DNA of 64,000 bases, taken from NCBI RefSeq assembly GCF_043729335.1, contig NZ_JAYTLQ010000054.1, positions 1 through 64,000 on the forward strand, read 5' to 3'. A model generated the notes under the pieces. That model ran no database searches. It saw only the letters and a program-made list of their open reading frames with translations, and was not told the origin of the DNA. Position 1 is the first letter of the stretch; every line of letters begins with the position of its first letter. Source of the DNA: Crenothrix sp043729335 (GTDB taxonomy: Bacteria > Pseudomonadota > Gammaproteobacteria > Methylococcales > Methylomonadaceae). The position numbers and the translations under genes are program-made. Below are positions 1 through 8,764 of this stretch, piece by piece.

Positions 1-300
1 ACGCTCGCCTTCTTTTTTAGCGACATCTTTTGATTCTTCAATCAGTTCATTAGCACGTTTCTGAGCCAGGGTAACAATCTCTGAAGATTGTTCTTTAGCT
101 TCTTTCAAAACACCCTTGGCTCTTTTCTCAGCCAAAAGAATTTCTTCCTGACCTTTTTCAGCGGCAGCTAAACCATCGGCAATTTTCTTTTTACGTTCTT
201 CTAAAGAGTCAAATAAAGGAGGCCAAATGTACTTCATGGTAAACCATACCAGAAGTGCAAAGGTAATCATTTGCCCAATCAGGGTAGCATTGATACTCAC
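1..300 (-). CDS. atpF: ATP synthase F0 subunit b (partial, runs off left edge)
   Basis: Peripheral-stalk subunit of the F1Fo ATP synthase, which holds F1 to subunit a. Only the first 100 codons are present. The start is GTG at 298-300, preceded by AAGGAA, and the protein opens MSINATLIGQ. One hydrophobic helix (about residues 5-25, followed by MKYIWPP) anchors it in the membrane. After that comes the Lys/Glu/Ala-rich helix typical of subunit b (LEERKKKIADGL). It follows atpE by 38 bp in the order I-B-E-F, so co-transcription is expected. I am sure of the family. Confidence 0.93.
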   Translation of the reverse strand, partial: MSINATLIGQMITFALLVWFTMKYIWPPLFDSLEERKKKIADGLAAAEKGQEEILLAEKRAKGVLKEAKEQSSEIVTLAQKRANELIEESKDVAKKEGER

Positions 301-338
301 GACGCGTTCCTTTTGTTGCTATTAAAGATAAACAGCTC

Positions 339-626
339 TTAGCCTGCTGTTGCAGCGGTGACAGCTGACAAGAACGGGTTTGCAAAGGTGAAGAACAACG
401 CCAAACCCACACCGATCATGGTGACCGCGTCTAACAGACCTGCAACAACGAACATTTTGACTTGCAACATAGGCACCATTTCAGGTTGACGCGCCGCGCC
501 TTCCAAAAACTTGCCACCTAACAGACCGAAACCGATAGCGGTTCCTAAAGCGCCCATACCCAAAATCAAACCGACTGCGATAGCGGTCATACCTTGCACA
601 TCAGCGATTAAAGCTGCGATTTCCAT
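339..626 (-). CDS. atpE: ATP synthase F0 subunit c
   Basis: Proteolipid that forms the proton-driven rotor ring of Fo. It has 95 residues in two hydrophobic helices joined by the polar loop ARQPE (about 45-49). The proton-carrying carboxylate is Asp66 in LLDAVTMI. An Asp there, with no Na+-binding pattern visible, fits a proton-driven enzyme. Alternating Gly residues in helix 1 (GLILGMGALGTAIG) allow tight helix packing. It lies between atpB and atpF in the operon and ends in a short Ala/Thr-rich tail. Confidence 0.97.
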   Translation of the reverse strand: MEIAALIADVQGMTAIAVGLILGMGALGTAIGFGLLGGKFLEGAARQPEMVPMLQVKMFVVAGLLDAVTMIGVGLALFFTFANPFLSAVTAATAG

Positions 627-665
627 GATACCTCCAAAGGTACTCTAAATTAAAAAAAAGTTGTG

Positions 666-1442
666 TTAATGATGCTCGTGCGCCATGCTCAGGTAAACAA
701 CTGTCAATACCATAAAGATGAACGCTTGCAGCGTAATAATCAAAATATGAAAAATTGCCCAGGGGAAACTCAGCAACGGCTGAAGATAACTTGGCAATAA
801 GGCGATCAAAATAAAAATCAATTCGCCCGCATACAGGTTACCAAATAACCGCAATGCCAGTGAAATAGGTTTGGCAATTTCTTCAACCAATTTTAACAGC
901 AGGTTGAAAGGCATAAACCACGGGCCAAAAGGCTGTAACAGCAACTCTTTAGCAAAACCGATAGGGCCTTTTATTTTGATACTGTAGAAAATAATTAACG
1001 CAAATACCGAGATAGACATGGCGAAAGTCGCGTTCAAATCGGTGCTGGGTACAGAGCGTAAATACGGAATACCCATGACGGCGCCAATACTCGGCAAAAT
1101 ATCCACAGGGAACAAATCCATAAAATTCCACAGGAATACCCAGCAAAATATGGTCAAGGCCAGCGGTGCAATTAACTTGCTGGTACCATGAAAACTGTCT
1201 TTTACCTGAGTGTCGACGAATTCAATCATCATTTCGACAAAATTTTGTGCCAAGCCTGGTACACCAGCGGTGGCCTTATCGGCGGCTGACTTAAAAAACC
1301 AGATGAACAATCCACCTAATAACGCTGAAAAAAACAGGGTATCCAGATGTAAAGTCCAAAAACCACTACCTACGCTGAGCGGCGTTAAATGGTGAATTAT
1401 ATAACCGGTTGCCCCTTCTGCGGCATGAGCTTCGGTAGCCAT
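666..1442 (-). CDS. atpB: ATP synthase F0 subunit a
   Basis: Membrane stator subunit that forms the proton half-channels against the c-ring. I place the start at the ATG at 1440-1442 (MATEAHAAE) because GAGGAACG lies just upstream. An in-frame ATG at 1454 would put that Shine-Dalgarno inside the gene. This gives 258 residues with 5-6 membrane helices. The essential stator arginine is in LALRLFGNLYAGE (Arg about 198). The spacing to atpI (28 bp) and atpE (39 bp) fits one operon. Confidence 0.95.
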   Translation of the reverse strand: MATEAHAAEGATGYIIHHLTPLSVGSGFWTLHLDTLFFSALLGGLFIWFFKSAADKATAGVPGLAQNFVEMMIEFVDTQVKDSFHGTSKLIAPLALTIFCWVFLWNFMDLFPVDILPSIGAVMGIPYLRSVPSTDLNATFAMSISVFALIIFYSIKIKGPIGFAKELLLQPFGPWFMPFNLLLKLVEEIAKPISLALRLFGNLYAGELIFILIALLPSYLQPLLSFPWAIFHILIITLQAFIFMVLTVVYLSMAHEHH

Positions 1443-1470
1443 CGTTCCTCTCAAAAAAATAATTACTGTG

Positions 1471-1830
1471 TTAGCGCATTAATAGCGCAAACCAAAAAAC
1501 TGACAAAGCTGCTGCATAAGCTGCAAACAGCGGTAAAAGTTGTATGTCTGGAATCTGAAAAATCATTGCAAAAAGTGCGCCGGTCAATAACAGCTTGCCG
1601 GACTCCCCTGCATAAAAAGATCTGACGATTTTTCTTGCCTCTTGCCCTGCCGATTTGTAAATACGCAGCGCAAAATATAAGTTTGGGATTATTGCTGCAA
1701 GGCCTCCACATAAGGGAGATAACGCCTTTTGCCACCCACCTGCAACGGCAAACCCAAGAGTGATTATTAGTGTTATCAAAACCTGATAACTTAATATTTT
1801 AACGACAGTAGAGAATTTTCTATCTGTCAC
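1471..1830 (-). CDS. atpI: ATP synthase protein I
   Basis: Small membrane protein, first gene of the atp operon, thought to help assemble or stabilise the c-ring. It has 119 residues and four hydrophobic segments (about 14-31, 37-54, 79-95, 98-116), with the Gly/Pro-containing segment GGLAAIIPNLYFALRIYK that marks the AtpI family. Sequence conservation in this family is low, so the call rests on this motif, the length and the position directly upstream of atpB. The roughly 170 bp upstream should carry the operon promoter; I could not pick a convincing box. Confidence 0.85.
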   Translation of the reverse strand: MTDRKFSTVVKILSYQVLITLIITLGFAVAGGWQKALSPLCGGLAAIIPNLYFALRIYKSAGQEARKIVRSFYAGESGKLLLTGALFAMIFQIPDIQLLPLFAAYAAALSVFWFALLMR

Positions 1831-1998
1831 AAACTACTCCAAACACAATAGCTGGCAAATTATAACGAGCAAGCACTATTAAATCAAGGCTGATTACAGA
1901 GGAATGCGCCTTGAAATATTGAGCACTAGTCAAGTCACCTTGATATTTCGTGTTTTTAGACGCTAAGTATAAAATAGTTAATTATCCAATATAATACA

Positions 1999-2589
1999 TT
2001 ACGGCAATTTTTTCACTTCTGCTACCTTGTTAAAGTCCACCCCCACACTGACGATCAGGCTGGTAACTTCTTCAATATTCATTGCCGATTTCACCACTTT
2101 TTCTTTATCGACAATCACAGTAAAACCAGAAGTTGGATTGGGCGATGTCGGAATAAACAGCACGTATTTATCTTCAAAACGATTAGTCACGTAAGCGGCC
2201 ATCCAAACGCCATCTTTTGGATATTCAACGTAAACAATATCTTTAGCAATCTCTTGGTCGCGGGAAGAAAACATGGCGATAACTTTTTTAAGCACACGGT
2301 AAATGGTGTTTAAAAATGGAATTCTGTCGATGATATGATCGAATATTGTAATAATCCAAGGCTTGCCTTTTTCAACAATCGTTCGGCCAATAGACACCAA
2401 AATAAAAAAACTAACCGTAAAAAACAGCATGGTATAAAGATAGCTGTCCGCATAGCCGTAAACCACACTAAATAAATCAGAGACCATACCTTTTATAAAA
2501 ATAATAATCTTTAGGATAATAACGATTGGAATAACCGCAAAAATGCCAATCAAAAAATAATTCAGCAGCCTTTTGGTGAATGCGTTCAT
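1999..2589 (-). CDS. DUF502 family membrane protein
   Basis: Protein of 196 residues starting at an ATG behind TGAGGAAAAG. Two N-terminal hydrophobic segments (about 10-33 and 50-72) are followed by a soluble domain. The region from IPFLNTIYRVLKKVIAMF through GVWMAAYVTNRF and FIPTSPNPTSGF is the typical core of DUF502. The Thr-Ser-Pro-Asn-Pro-Thr stretch is characteristic of the family. No biochemical function is known to me. It stands alone, with about 170 bp to atpI and 300 bp to proB. Confidence 0.85.
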   Translation of the reverse strand: MNAFTKRLLNYFLIGIFAVIPIVIILKIIIFIKGMVSDLFSVVYGYADSYLYTMLFFTVSFFILVSIGRTIVEKGKPWIITIFDHIIDRIPFLNTIYRVLKKVIAMFSSRDQEIAKDIVYVEYPKDGVWMAAYVTNRFEDKYVLFIPTSPNPTSGFTVIVDKEKVVKSAMNIEEVTSLIVSVGVDFNKVAEVKKLP

Positions 2590-2893
2590 CTTTTCCTCAT
2601 ATTTTTATTAAAATTTTCATGTATCTGACACAAAATATTGTCGGGCAATTTACATTACTTTACAACCTATTACTTTGTAACTAAACAACTTAAAAACTTA
2701 TATTTTTATCACTTGCAAAATTTTCAAATGAATAAATTTAAGGCTTTATTAAACCTTAAAATACGTTCAATTTATAGGCAGGATGCTGGCTAACAAAGCT
2801 CATAAGTTAACTTGAAGCCGTTTAAACAACGCCTTTTTCACTCTGAACTTAGCGCAGTTGGAACTTATTCAAATTCATTTATATGATTGCAAT
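2590..2893. other. Gene-free stretch between proB and the DUF502 gene
   Basis: About 300 bases of AT-rich DNA between the 3' end of proB and the 5' end of the DUF502 gene, both on the minus strand. It should hold the DUF502 promoter and the end of the obgE-proB transcript. I see no open frame with a family signature, no RNA gene and no strong hairpin followed by a T-run. Confidence 0.5.
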
Positions 2894-4015
2894 TTAAATT
2901 AACACCATATTGTCGCGATGTATAAGCTCCCTATCATCTAAATAACCCAAAATGCTTTCAAATTCCGAGCTATTTTTACCCGCTATCAACTGAGCCTCTA
3001 CTTTACTGTAGTTAATTAATCCACGAGCAATTTCTACCCCGGCCTCATCTACACAAGCCACCAATTCGCCGCGTTCAAATTGTCCTAATACGACTTTAAC
3101 ACCTACGGACAACAAACTTTTACCTTCGTTTTTAAGTGCTCGCGCAGCACCACTATCCAGTGTTAATTGGCCTTTAAGTTGTAATTGCCCTGCAAGCCAG
3201 CGTTTTCTGGAGACTAAAGGCTCTGCATCCGGTAAAAAATGTGTGCCTAGATTTTCACCAGCGAGCACTTTTTTGATAACATCATCGACAATACCGGCCG
3301 CAACAATGGTCGCTGCGCCTGATCGAGAAGCGAGACGCGCCGCCCGCACCTTGGTGTACATGCCGCCACGCCCAAGTCCGCTACGACTTTCTCCTGCCAT
3401 ACTTTCTAAACGGGTATCGTTAACACTAATTTCAGAAATTAAAGTAGCATCGGGGTTTACACTGGGATCACTGGTAAATAAGCCTTTTTGGTCGGTCAGG
3501 ATAATCAGTAAATCCGCTTCAATTAAATTGGCGACCAACGCTGCGAGGGTATCATTATCACCGAAACGAATTTCTTCGGTAGCAACCGTATCATTTTCAT
3601 TAATAATTGGTACTGCACCAAAATTAATCAGTGTTAACAAGGTACTGCGGGCGTTTAAATAACGTTTCCGGTTGGATAAGTCATCGTGGGTAAGCAAAAT
3701 TTGCGCGGCGTGCAGATCATGTTGCTGAAAATTATCATCAAAAACCCGCACCAAACCCATTTGACCAATAGCAGCGGCAGCTTGCAATTCGTGGAGAGTT
3801 TTGGGCCTGACTTTTAAGTTTAATCGGCACATGCCTTCTGCCACTGCACCCGACGACACCAAAACCACATCAATGCCTTGCAGTTTTAACCCAGCCATTT
3901 GCTTAACCCAAGCGGCGATAGCAATTTTGTCCAGCCCTTGACCCCCACAAGTAAGTAAGGAGCTGCCTATTTTTATGACGACACGTTTAGTGTTTACAAA
4001 TTCAGACCGGCTCAT
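2894..4015 (-). CDS. proB: Glutamate 5-kinase
   Basis: Phosphorylates L-glutamate to gamma-glutamyl phosphate, the first committed and normally proline-inhibited step of proline synthesis. The 373 residues comprise an amino-acid-kinase domain (about 1-260) and a C-terminal PUA domain (about 275-355). Visible motifs are VIKIGSSLL near the N-terminus, VSSGAVAEG, INENDTVA, FGDNDTLAALVA and GGMYTKV. Its ATG lies inside the end of obgE (14 bp overlap) with no clear ribosome site, so translation is probably coupled. proA is not in the window. Confidence 0.96.
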   Translation of the reverse strand: MSRSEFVNTKRVVIKIGSSLLTCGGQGLDKIAIAAWVKQMAGLKLQGIDVVLVSSGAVAEGMCRLNLKVRPKTLHELQAAAAIGQMGLVRVFDDNFQQHDLHAAQILLTHDDLSNRKRYLNARSTLLTLINFGAVPIINENDTVATEEIRFGDNDTLAALVANLIEADLLIILTDQKGLFTSDPSVNPDATLISEISVNDTRLESMAGESRSGLGRGGMYTKVRAARLASRSGAATIVAAGIVDDVIKKVLAGENLGTHFLPDAEPLVSRKRWLAGQLQLKGQLTLDSGAARALKNEGKSLLSVGVKVVLGQFERGELVACVDEAGVEIARGLINYSKVEAQLIAGKNSSEFESILGYLDDRELIHRDNMVLI

Positions 4016-5036
4016 GGACTTTTTGTCGTTGTTGCTCTAAAAACTCCATAATGGCATAGCTTAATTCTTTGGTGCCTTCACCGTTGATAGCAGAAATTCT
4101 AAATACCGGCTGTTGCCAATTCAACGCGTCGATAATTTCTTGGCATTGCTCATCGGCTTCGTCTTCCAAAAGCTGATCTATTTTGTTGAGCACCAACCAG
4201 CGTGGCTTGGTGGCCAGATCAACACTCCATTTTTCCACTTCGCAAATGATTTTTTGCGCAGCTTGCACCGGCGTTACATCGCTGCCATACGGCGCAATGT
4301 CGATAACATGCAGCAACAAGCCGGTGCGTGCCAGATGCTTAAGGAACTGCAAGCCAAGGCCAGCACCTTCTGCAGCGCCTTCTATGACCCCTGGAATGTC
4401 GGCAATCACAAAGCTGCGCATATCGTCGACACGTACCACCCCTAAATTAGGATACAAGGTAGTAAACGGGTAGTCGGCAACTTTGGGGGTAGCTGAGGAC
4501 ACCGCTCTAATCAAGCTGGATTTGCCTGCATTAGGCATACCCAGCAGACCGACATCGGCAATCAAGGTCAGCTCGAGATTAAGCATCCGATGTTCGCCAG
4601 GTGAGCCTTTGCTGGCCTGCTGTGGCGCACGGTTGATGCTGCTTTTAAAACGGGTGTTGCCAAGGCCATGAAAACCGCCTTGCGCAACCAATAAAGTCTG
4701 GCCTGTTTCGGTCAAATCACCAATAATTTCCTGGGTTTCGGCATCGGAAACTTGTGTGCCCAAAGGGACGGGAACAAAGCAATCATCGCCTTTTCTGCCG
4801 GTGCAATTGCGCCCCATGCCTTTTTGCCCAGGTTGGGCGCGGTGTACGGTATGGTAACGAAAATCGACCAAGGTATTGATATTTTCAACAGCAATCAAAT
4901 AAACACTGCCGCCGTCCCCACCATCACCACCGTCCGGACCACCCATAGGGATATATTTTTCGCGCCGAAAACCTACTGCGCCATTGCCGCCATTGCCGGC
5001 TTCGACGCGTACTTCTGTTTCGTCAACAAATTTCAT
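4002..5036 (-). CDS. obgE: Obg/CgtA family GTPase
   Basis: Essential GTPase of large-subunit ribosome assembly and stress signalling. Residues 1-158 form the glycine-rich Obg domain; the G domain follows, with P-loop GMPNAGKSS, switch region TTLYPNLG, DIPGVIEGA and NKID. The 344 residues are shorter than the 390-residue E. coli protein because the acidic C-terminal tail is nearly absent. It follows rpmA on the same strand. A hairpin terminator sits between rpmA and obgE, so obgE probably relies on read-through or on its own promoter. Confidence 0.96.
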   Translation of the reverse strand: MKFVDETEVRVEAGNGGNGAVGFRREKYIPMGGPDGGDGGDGGSVYLIAVENINTLVDFRYHTVHRAQPGQKGMGRNCTGRKGDDCFVPVPLGTQVSDAETQEIIGDLTETGQTLLVAQGGFHGLGNTRFKSSINRAPQQASKGSPGEHRMLNLELTLIADVGLLGMPNAGKSSLIRAVSSATPKVADYPFTTLYPNLGVVRVDDMRSFVIADIPGVIEGAAEGAGLGLQFLKHLARTGLLLHVIDIAPYGSDVTPVQAAQKIICEVEKWSVDLATKPRWLVLNKIDQLLEDEADEQCQEIIDALNWQQPVFRISAINGEGTKELSYAIMEFLEQQRQKVHEPV

Positions 5037-5082
5037 AGTTTACACGCTGAGTTAATACGAGATAAGACTGGATCGATAATAA

Positions 5083-5120
5083 CAAAAAAGCCCCGCCGTT
5101 TACAACAAGGCGAGGCTTTT
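5083..5120 (-). terminator. Rho-independent terminator after rpmA
   Basis: Read on the minus strand, AAAAGCC-T-CGCC pairs with GGCG-G-GGCTTTT around a loop of about 11 bases and is followed by TTTTTTG. It starts about 46 bp downstream of the rpmA stop, so it should end or attenuate the rplU-rpmA transcript before obgE. Confidence 0.8.
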
Positions 5121-5165
5121 GGATGCGGCTAGCTTTGCGCTGTAGGCAAAGCCAAGCCAGTTGCT

Positions 5166-5426
5166 TTAGGCTGCGGCAACTATACTGACATACTTACGAC
5201 TATTGGGGCCTTTAACTTCAAAGACCACTTTGCCATGCGCTGTTGCAAACAAAGTATGATCCTTGCCGATACCTACGTTAGTGCCGGGGTGAAAATGCGT
5301 ACCACGTTGGCGAACAATAATGTTGCCCGCAATGACATTTTCACCGCCAAAACGCTTAACACCCAATCGCTTAGCATTGGAGTCGCGCCCGTTACGGGTA
5401 CTACCACCAGCTTTTTTATGAGCCAT
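5166..5426 (-). CDS. rpmA: 50S ribosomal protein L27
   Basis: Large-subunit ribosomal protein whose N-terminus reaches the peptidyl-transferase centre. The 86 residues open MAHKKAGGSTRNGRDSNAKR, the invariant L27 start. No N-terminal extension of the cleaved Firmicutes type is present. It follows rplU by 17 bp, the near-universal bacterial pair, and is followed by a hairpin terminator. Confidence 0.98.
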   Translation of the reverse strand: MAHKKAGGSTRNGRDSNAKRLGVKRFGGENVIAGNIIVRQRGTHFHPGTNVGIGKDHTLFATAHGKVVFEVKGPNSRKYVSIVAAA

Positions 5427-5443
5427 CTGTCACTCCTAATTGG

Positions 5444-5755
5444 TTAAGCAGAAATGCCAGTAATCTGGATTTCTGTGTAAGATTGACGATGCCCCATTTG
5501 TTTCATGTGGTGCTTACGCCGTCTAAATTTAATAATTTTGATTTTCTTATGTCTGCCTTGCGAAAGCACGGTAGCTGTTACCTTGCCGCCCTCAAGAAAA
5601 GGCATGCCGATTTTGACTGCGTCGTCTGTTTGAATCATCAGCACTTTGTCAAATTCAACGCTAGCGCCCTCTTCGAGCTCCAGCTTTTCTATTTTTAAAT
5701 AAGTACCTTCTTCGACGCGGTACTGTTTACCACCTGTTTGAATTACCGCATACAT
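5444..5755 (-). CDS. rplU: 50S ribosomal protein L21
   Basis: Binds 23S rRNA in the large subunit. I choose the ATG giving MYAVIQTGGKQYRV, 103 residues, the usual L21 length, with GGAG about 9 bases upstream; an in-frame ATG 18 bp earlier would add MMELAR. The C-terminal stretch KFRRRKHHMKQMGHRQ is the rRNA-binding signature. First gene of rplU-rpmA, divergent from ispB across about 260 bp. Confidence 0.97.
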   Translation of the reverse strand: MYAVIQTGGKQYRVEEGTYLKIEKLELEEGASVEFDKVLMIQTDDAVKIGMPFLEGGKVTATVLSQGRHKKIKIIKFRRRKHHMKQMGHRQSYTEIQITGISA

Positions 5756-5939
5756 CCGAGCAAGCTCCATCAAGCATTAATCTGTGAAATAACTGAACAG
5801 ACGATTATATTTTTAAAGACCGCACAAGTCAAACATAAGTTTTGTTCCATTTAAAAGGCTGGATTGTAATAATAAAAACGCACTACTCACACTACCCATA
5901 GATTAGCGAATAGCATCACCGATTAAGCCTCTGTTCAGG

Positions 5940-5945
5940 TATAAT
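5940..5945 (+). promoter_or_regulatory. Likely -10 box for ispB
   Basis: A perfect TATAAT lies 70 bp upstream of the ispB start in the rplU/ispB divergent region. The hexamer 17 bp upstream is a poor match to TTGACA, so the call rests on the -10 element and its position. Confidence 0.5.
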
Positions 5946-5979
5946 AGCGTAGTCACTTTATATTTCATAGATTATTATC

Positions 5980-6018
5980 ATGAAAACAACACAAATTCAC
6001 TTACTTAGCCTCAAATGA
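5980..6018 (+). CDS. Possible 12-codon leader ORF upstream of ispB
   Basis: An ATG at 5980 opens a 12-residue frame (MKTTQIHLLSLK). Its TGA overlaps the ATG of the ispB frame as ATGA at 6015-6018. There is no clear Shine-Dalgarno before it and none before the ispB ATG. It could be a coupled leader or chance; I cannot separate these from sequence alone. Confidence 0.25.
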   Translation: MKTTQIHLLSLK

Positions 6019-7022
6019 TGGTATCGCAACTACATTCCACATCCGTATCTATCATCAATTTTGATTCTATAAAGAACCTAACAAGCATTGAAACCAAAGC
6101 AGTCGATCAGCTGATTATTGATGAATTAAGTTCAGATGTCGTACTCATTAACCAGATGGGGCATTATATTGTAGGCAACGGTGGCAAACGTTTGCGGCCT
6201 ATGCTGTTATTACTGGCGGCTAAGGCATTAGGGGGCACAACTCCCAGCCACTTAATATTAGCAGCCGTTATCGAATTTATTCACACAGCAACCTTGCTAC
6301 ATGATGACGTTGTCGATGAGTCTGATTTAAGGCGCGGCAAAGAATCGGCTAACGCAGTTTGGGGCAATGCCGCCAGTGTTTTAGTCGGCGATTACCTGTA
6401 TTCCAGGGCCTTTGAAATGATGGTGCGCACCGGCAATATGCGGGTAATGGAGATTTTATCCAAGACCACGACTGCTATTGCCGAGGGTGAAGTGTTACAG
6501 CTACTGAACTGCAATAACCCAGAAACTACCGAAGAAAAATATCTGGAAGTGATTGCCAGAAAAACGGCGATTTTATTTAGCGCGGCAACACGGTTAAGTG
6601 CAATTATCTCGGGCGCTTCGGCACAAGTGGAAGCAGGTTTAGCGGAATATGGCCAGCATTTAGGTATTGCATTCCAATTGATTGACGATGCGCTGGACTA
6701 TAAAGCAAGCCAGGAAGATTTAGGTAAAAACTTGGGTGATGACTTGTCCGAAGGCAAGCCAACGCTACCTTTAATCCGCGCCATCCAAAAGGGCAGCGCT
6801 AGCGAAGCCAAAGTTATTATTGATGCCATTAAAAACGGTGACCGTAATGCGTTTAATGCAGTTTATGCCATAGTACAAAGTACACATGCCATTACCTACA
6901 CCGAGCAACGCGCCGACCAAGAGGCTGAAAAGGCTATTAAGGCGCTTGATGTGCTAGAGGATTCCGAATTTAAAGCCGCATTGATTATGTTAGCCAAGTT
7001 TTCTGTGCAGCGTAATTACTGA
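6015..7022 (+). CDS. ispB: Octaprenyl diphosphate synthase
   Basis: Trans-prenyltransferase that builds the polyprenyl side chain of ubiquinone. The 335 residues carry both Asp-rich motifs: first LLHDDVVDESDLRRG, second FQLIDDALDY. GGKRLRPMLLLLAA and GNAASVLVGDYLYSRAF are also typical of IspB. The N-terminus is about 14 residues longer than the E. coli protein, so the true start could be a little downstream. The gene diverges from rplU-rpmA, as in E. coli. Confidence 0.95.
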   Translation: MMVSQLHSTSVSIINFDSIKNLTSIETKAVDQLIIDELSSDVVLINQMGHYIVGNGGKRLRPMLLLLAAKALGGTTPSHLILAAVIEFIHTATLLHDDVVDESDLRRGKESANAVWGNAASVLVGDYLYSRAFEMMVRTGNMRVMEILSKTTTAIAEGEVLQLLNCNNPETTEEKYLEVIARKTAILFSAATRLSAIISGASAQVEAGLAEYGQHLGIAFQLIDDALDYKASQEDLGKNLGDDLSEGKPTLPLIRAIQKGSASEAKVIIDAIKNGDRNAFNAVYAIVQSTHAITYTEQRADQEAEKAIKALDVLEDSEFKAALIMLAKFSVQRNY

Positions 7023-7087
7023 GCCCTGAAAACCGCCCAATGTAAAATAAAACACTGATTTAAATGGGTTTAAAAATTTATTACCCA

Positions 7088-8755
7088 TCACATTTGTGTT
7101 TTATCTCTCCAAATGGCTTCTTTAAATTTATCAATCAAGCCAGTTACACGTTCAATTTTTTGCGTTACTGTGGCTGCAAAAATAACGTTGCTTGTCGCAA
7201 GCTTAATAGTTTCTTTCGCACGGGTTATGCCTGTGTACAGCAGTTCTTTAGTCAGCACTGGGTTTATAGTATCGGGCAGCACCAGCAATACGTTTTCAAA
7301 TTCAGAACCTTGGCTTTTATGAATCGTCATCGCAAACACGGTCTCACACTGCGGTAAACGTGACGGCAAATGTTTTTTGATTTGGCCATTGGCATCCTGA
7401 AAAAACACCATCAGCTTATTATGCTGTTCTTTATCGGGCAAGCACAAACCAATATCCCCGTTATAAAGATGCAGTGCAGCATTGTTCTGCGTAACCATCA
7501 CTGGACGGCCTGCATACCATTGCCCCGCTAAATAGATGTGTTTTTGGGCAAATAATTTTTGCTCAACCCGATAATTAATATCGCTAACACCTTTTTTACC
7601 TTGATGGTTTGAGCACAGCACCTGAAAGCGATTAAAGGCATGATAAATATCCGTAAAATTCGCCCCACGTTTAACCAGCGATAAATACGGTATTTGCTGT
7701 TCTGCAATGTAACTGATTAAATCCGACGATAATAGCGAAACTATTGCATTCTCCGTGTGCAGACATTGCCACGCAATTTCCGGTTGCTGCTGATTAACGG
7801 CGACGGCAAATTCTTTAATAATGCCGCCAAAACGGTGGGATTTTTTCAGCTCAAGTGTATGCAATGGCAAAGCGGCGGTTAAATCAGTCAGCACTGCACC
7901 CGACTCTACCGATGCCAGTTGATCTTGGTCACCCAGTAAAATCAACCGCGCCCCCACTTTTAAAGCATCCAGTAGCTTGCTCATTAAGGCCAAATCAACC
8001 ATGGATGCTTCGTCTACAACAACCAAATCATGCGCCAAAGGATTATCCGCATCATGACGAAAATACGGTGAGGGTGGTTTTGCACCTAGTAAGCGATGTA
8101 GTGTGGTGACGGTTTCTGGAATCAGCTGCCTTATTGCATCCGTGCAAGGCAAAGCGGTTTTATTTGCCCCAATAGATTCTTGCAGGCGCATGGCGGCTTT
8201 GCCAGTAGGTGCTGCAAGGGCAATATACAGCGGGCGGTCGGCCAGCTCTTGTAACAGGGCAAGAATTTTAACCACAGTAGTGGTTTTACCGGTGCCAGGC
8301 CCGCCAGTAATAATGCTAAACGATTGCGTTACGGCTATTTTTGCGGCTTCCCGTTGCCAATCCGCTTCTTCTGACGGTGTAAAGTAACGATTAAGTGCCG
8401 CCTCTAATTGCAAAGGCGGCTGACTTGTATGCGTCATGCCCTGGATTTTTTGCACTAACCGGTTTTCATAATTCCAATACCGGTGTAAATACAGCCGATC
8501 TTGCTCAACAATCAAAGGTAATGTGTTTGACTGATCGGCTAATCCGGCCAGTCCAGACGCTAATGCTAAAGCCTTAAGCTCGTCATTGATACGAATGCAG
8601 TTATGGCCTTGAGTTTGATGGCAAGAAACAAGCTTAAGCAATTCTTCAAAGGCAAATTGCTGGCTCCCGATCAAATCTGAACGTTGACTCAGAAAGCGTG
8701 CAAAAGCATTATCCAGTCGACTAAAAGACATTACATTTTTCAAGCCATGTGTCAT
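7088..8755 (-). CDS. recD: Exodeoxyribonuclease V subunit alpha (RecD)
   Basis: 5'-3' SF1 helicase subunit of RecBCD, which resects double-strand breaks. The 555 residues are somewhat shorter than E. coli RecD (about 608). Walker A is GGPGTGKTTT (about 151-160) and motif II is VVDEASMVDLALM. The C-terminal motifs are AMTIHKSQGSEF and LYTGITRAKE. The start is uncertain: ATG at 8755 or the Met eight residues later. It begins 9 bp after the RIO-kinase gene, so the two are probably co-transcribed. recB and recC are not next to it on the visible side. Confidence 0.92.
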   Translation of the reverse strand: MTHGLKNVMSFSRLDNAFARFLSQRSDLIGSQQFAFEELLKLVSCHQTQGHNCIRINDELKALALASGLAGLADQSNTLPLIVEQDRLYLHRYWNYENRLVQKIQGMTHTSQPPLQLEAALNRYFTPSEEADWQREAAKIAVTQSFSIITGGPGTGKTTTVVKILALLQELADRPLYIALAAPTGKAAMRLQESIGANKTALPCTDAIRQLIPETVTTLHRLLGAKPPSPYFRHDADNPLAHDLVVVDEASMVDLALMSKLLDALKVGARLILLGDQDQLASVESGAVLTDLTAALPLHTLELKKSHRFGGIIKEFAVAVNQQQPEIAWQCLHTENAIVSLLSSDLISYIAEQQIPYLSLVKRGANFTDIYHAFNRFQVLCSNHQGKKGVSDINYRVEQKLFAQKHIYLAGQWYAGRPVMVTQNNAALHLYNGDIGLCLPDKEQHNKLMVFFQDANGQIKKHLPSRLPQCETVFAMTIHKSQGSEFENVLLVLPDTINPVLTKELLYTGITRAKETIKLATSNVIFAATVTQKIERVTGLIDKFKEAIWRDKTQM

Positions 8756-8764
8756 GAATGCAGC

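Noticed and set aside
8103..8387. Plus-strand frames opposite recD
   Set aside because: They mirror strongly conserved recD motifs on the other strand and have no ribosome sites.
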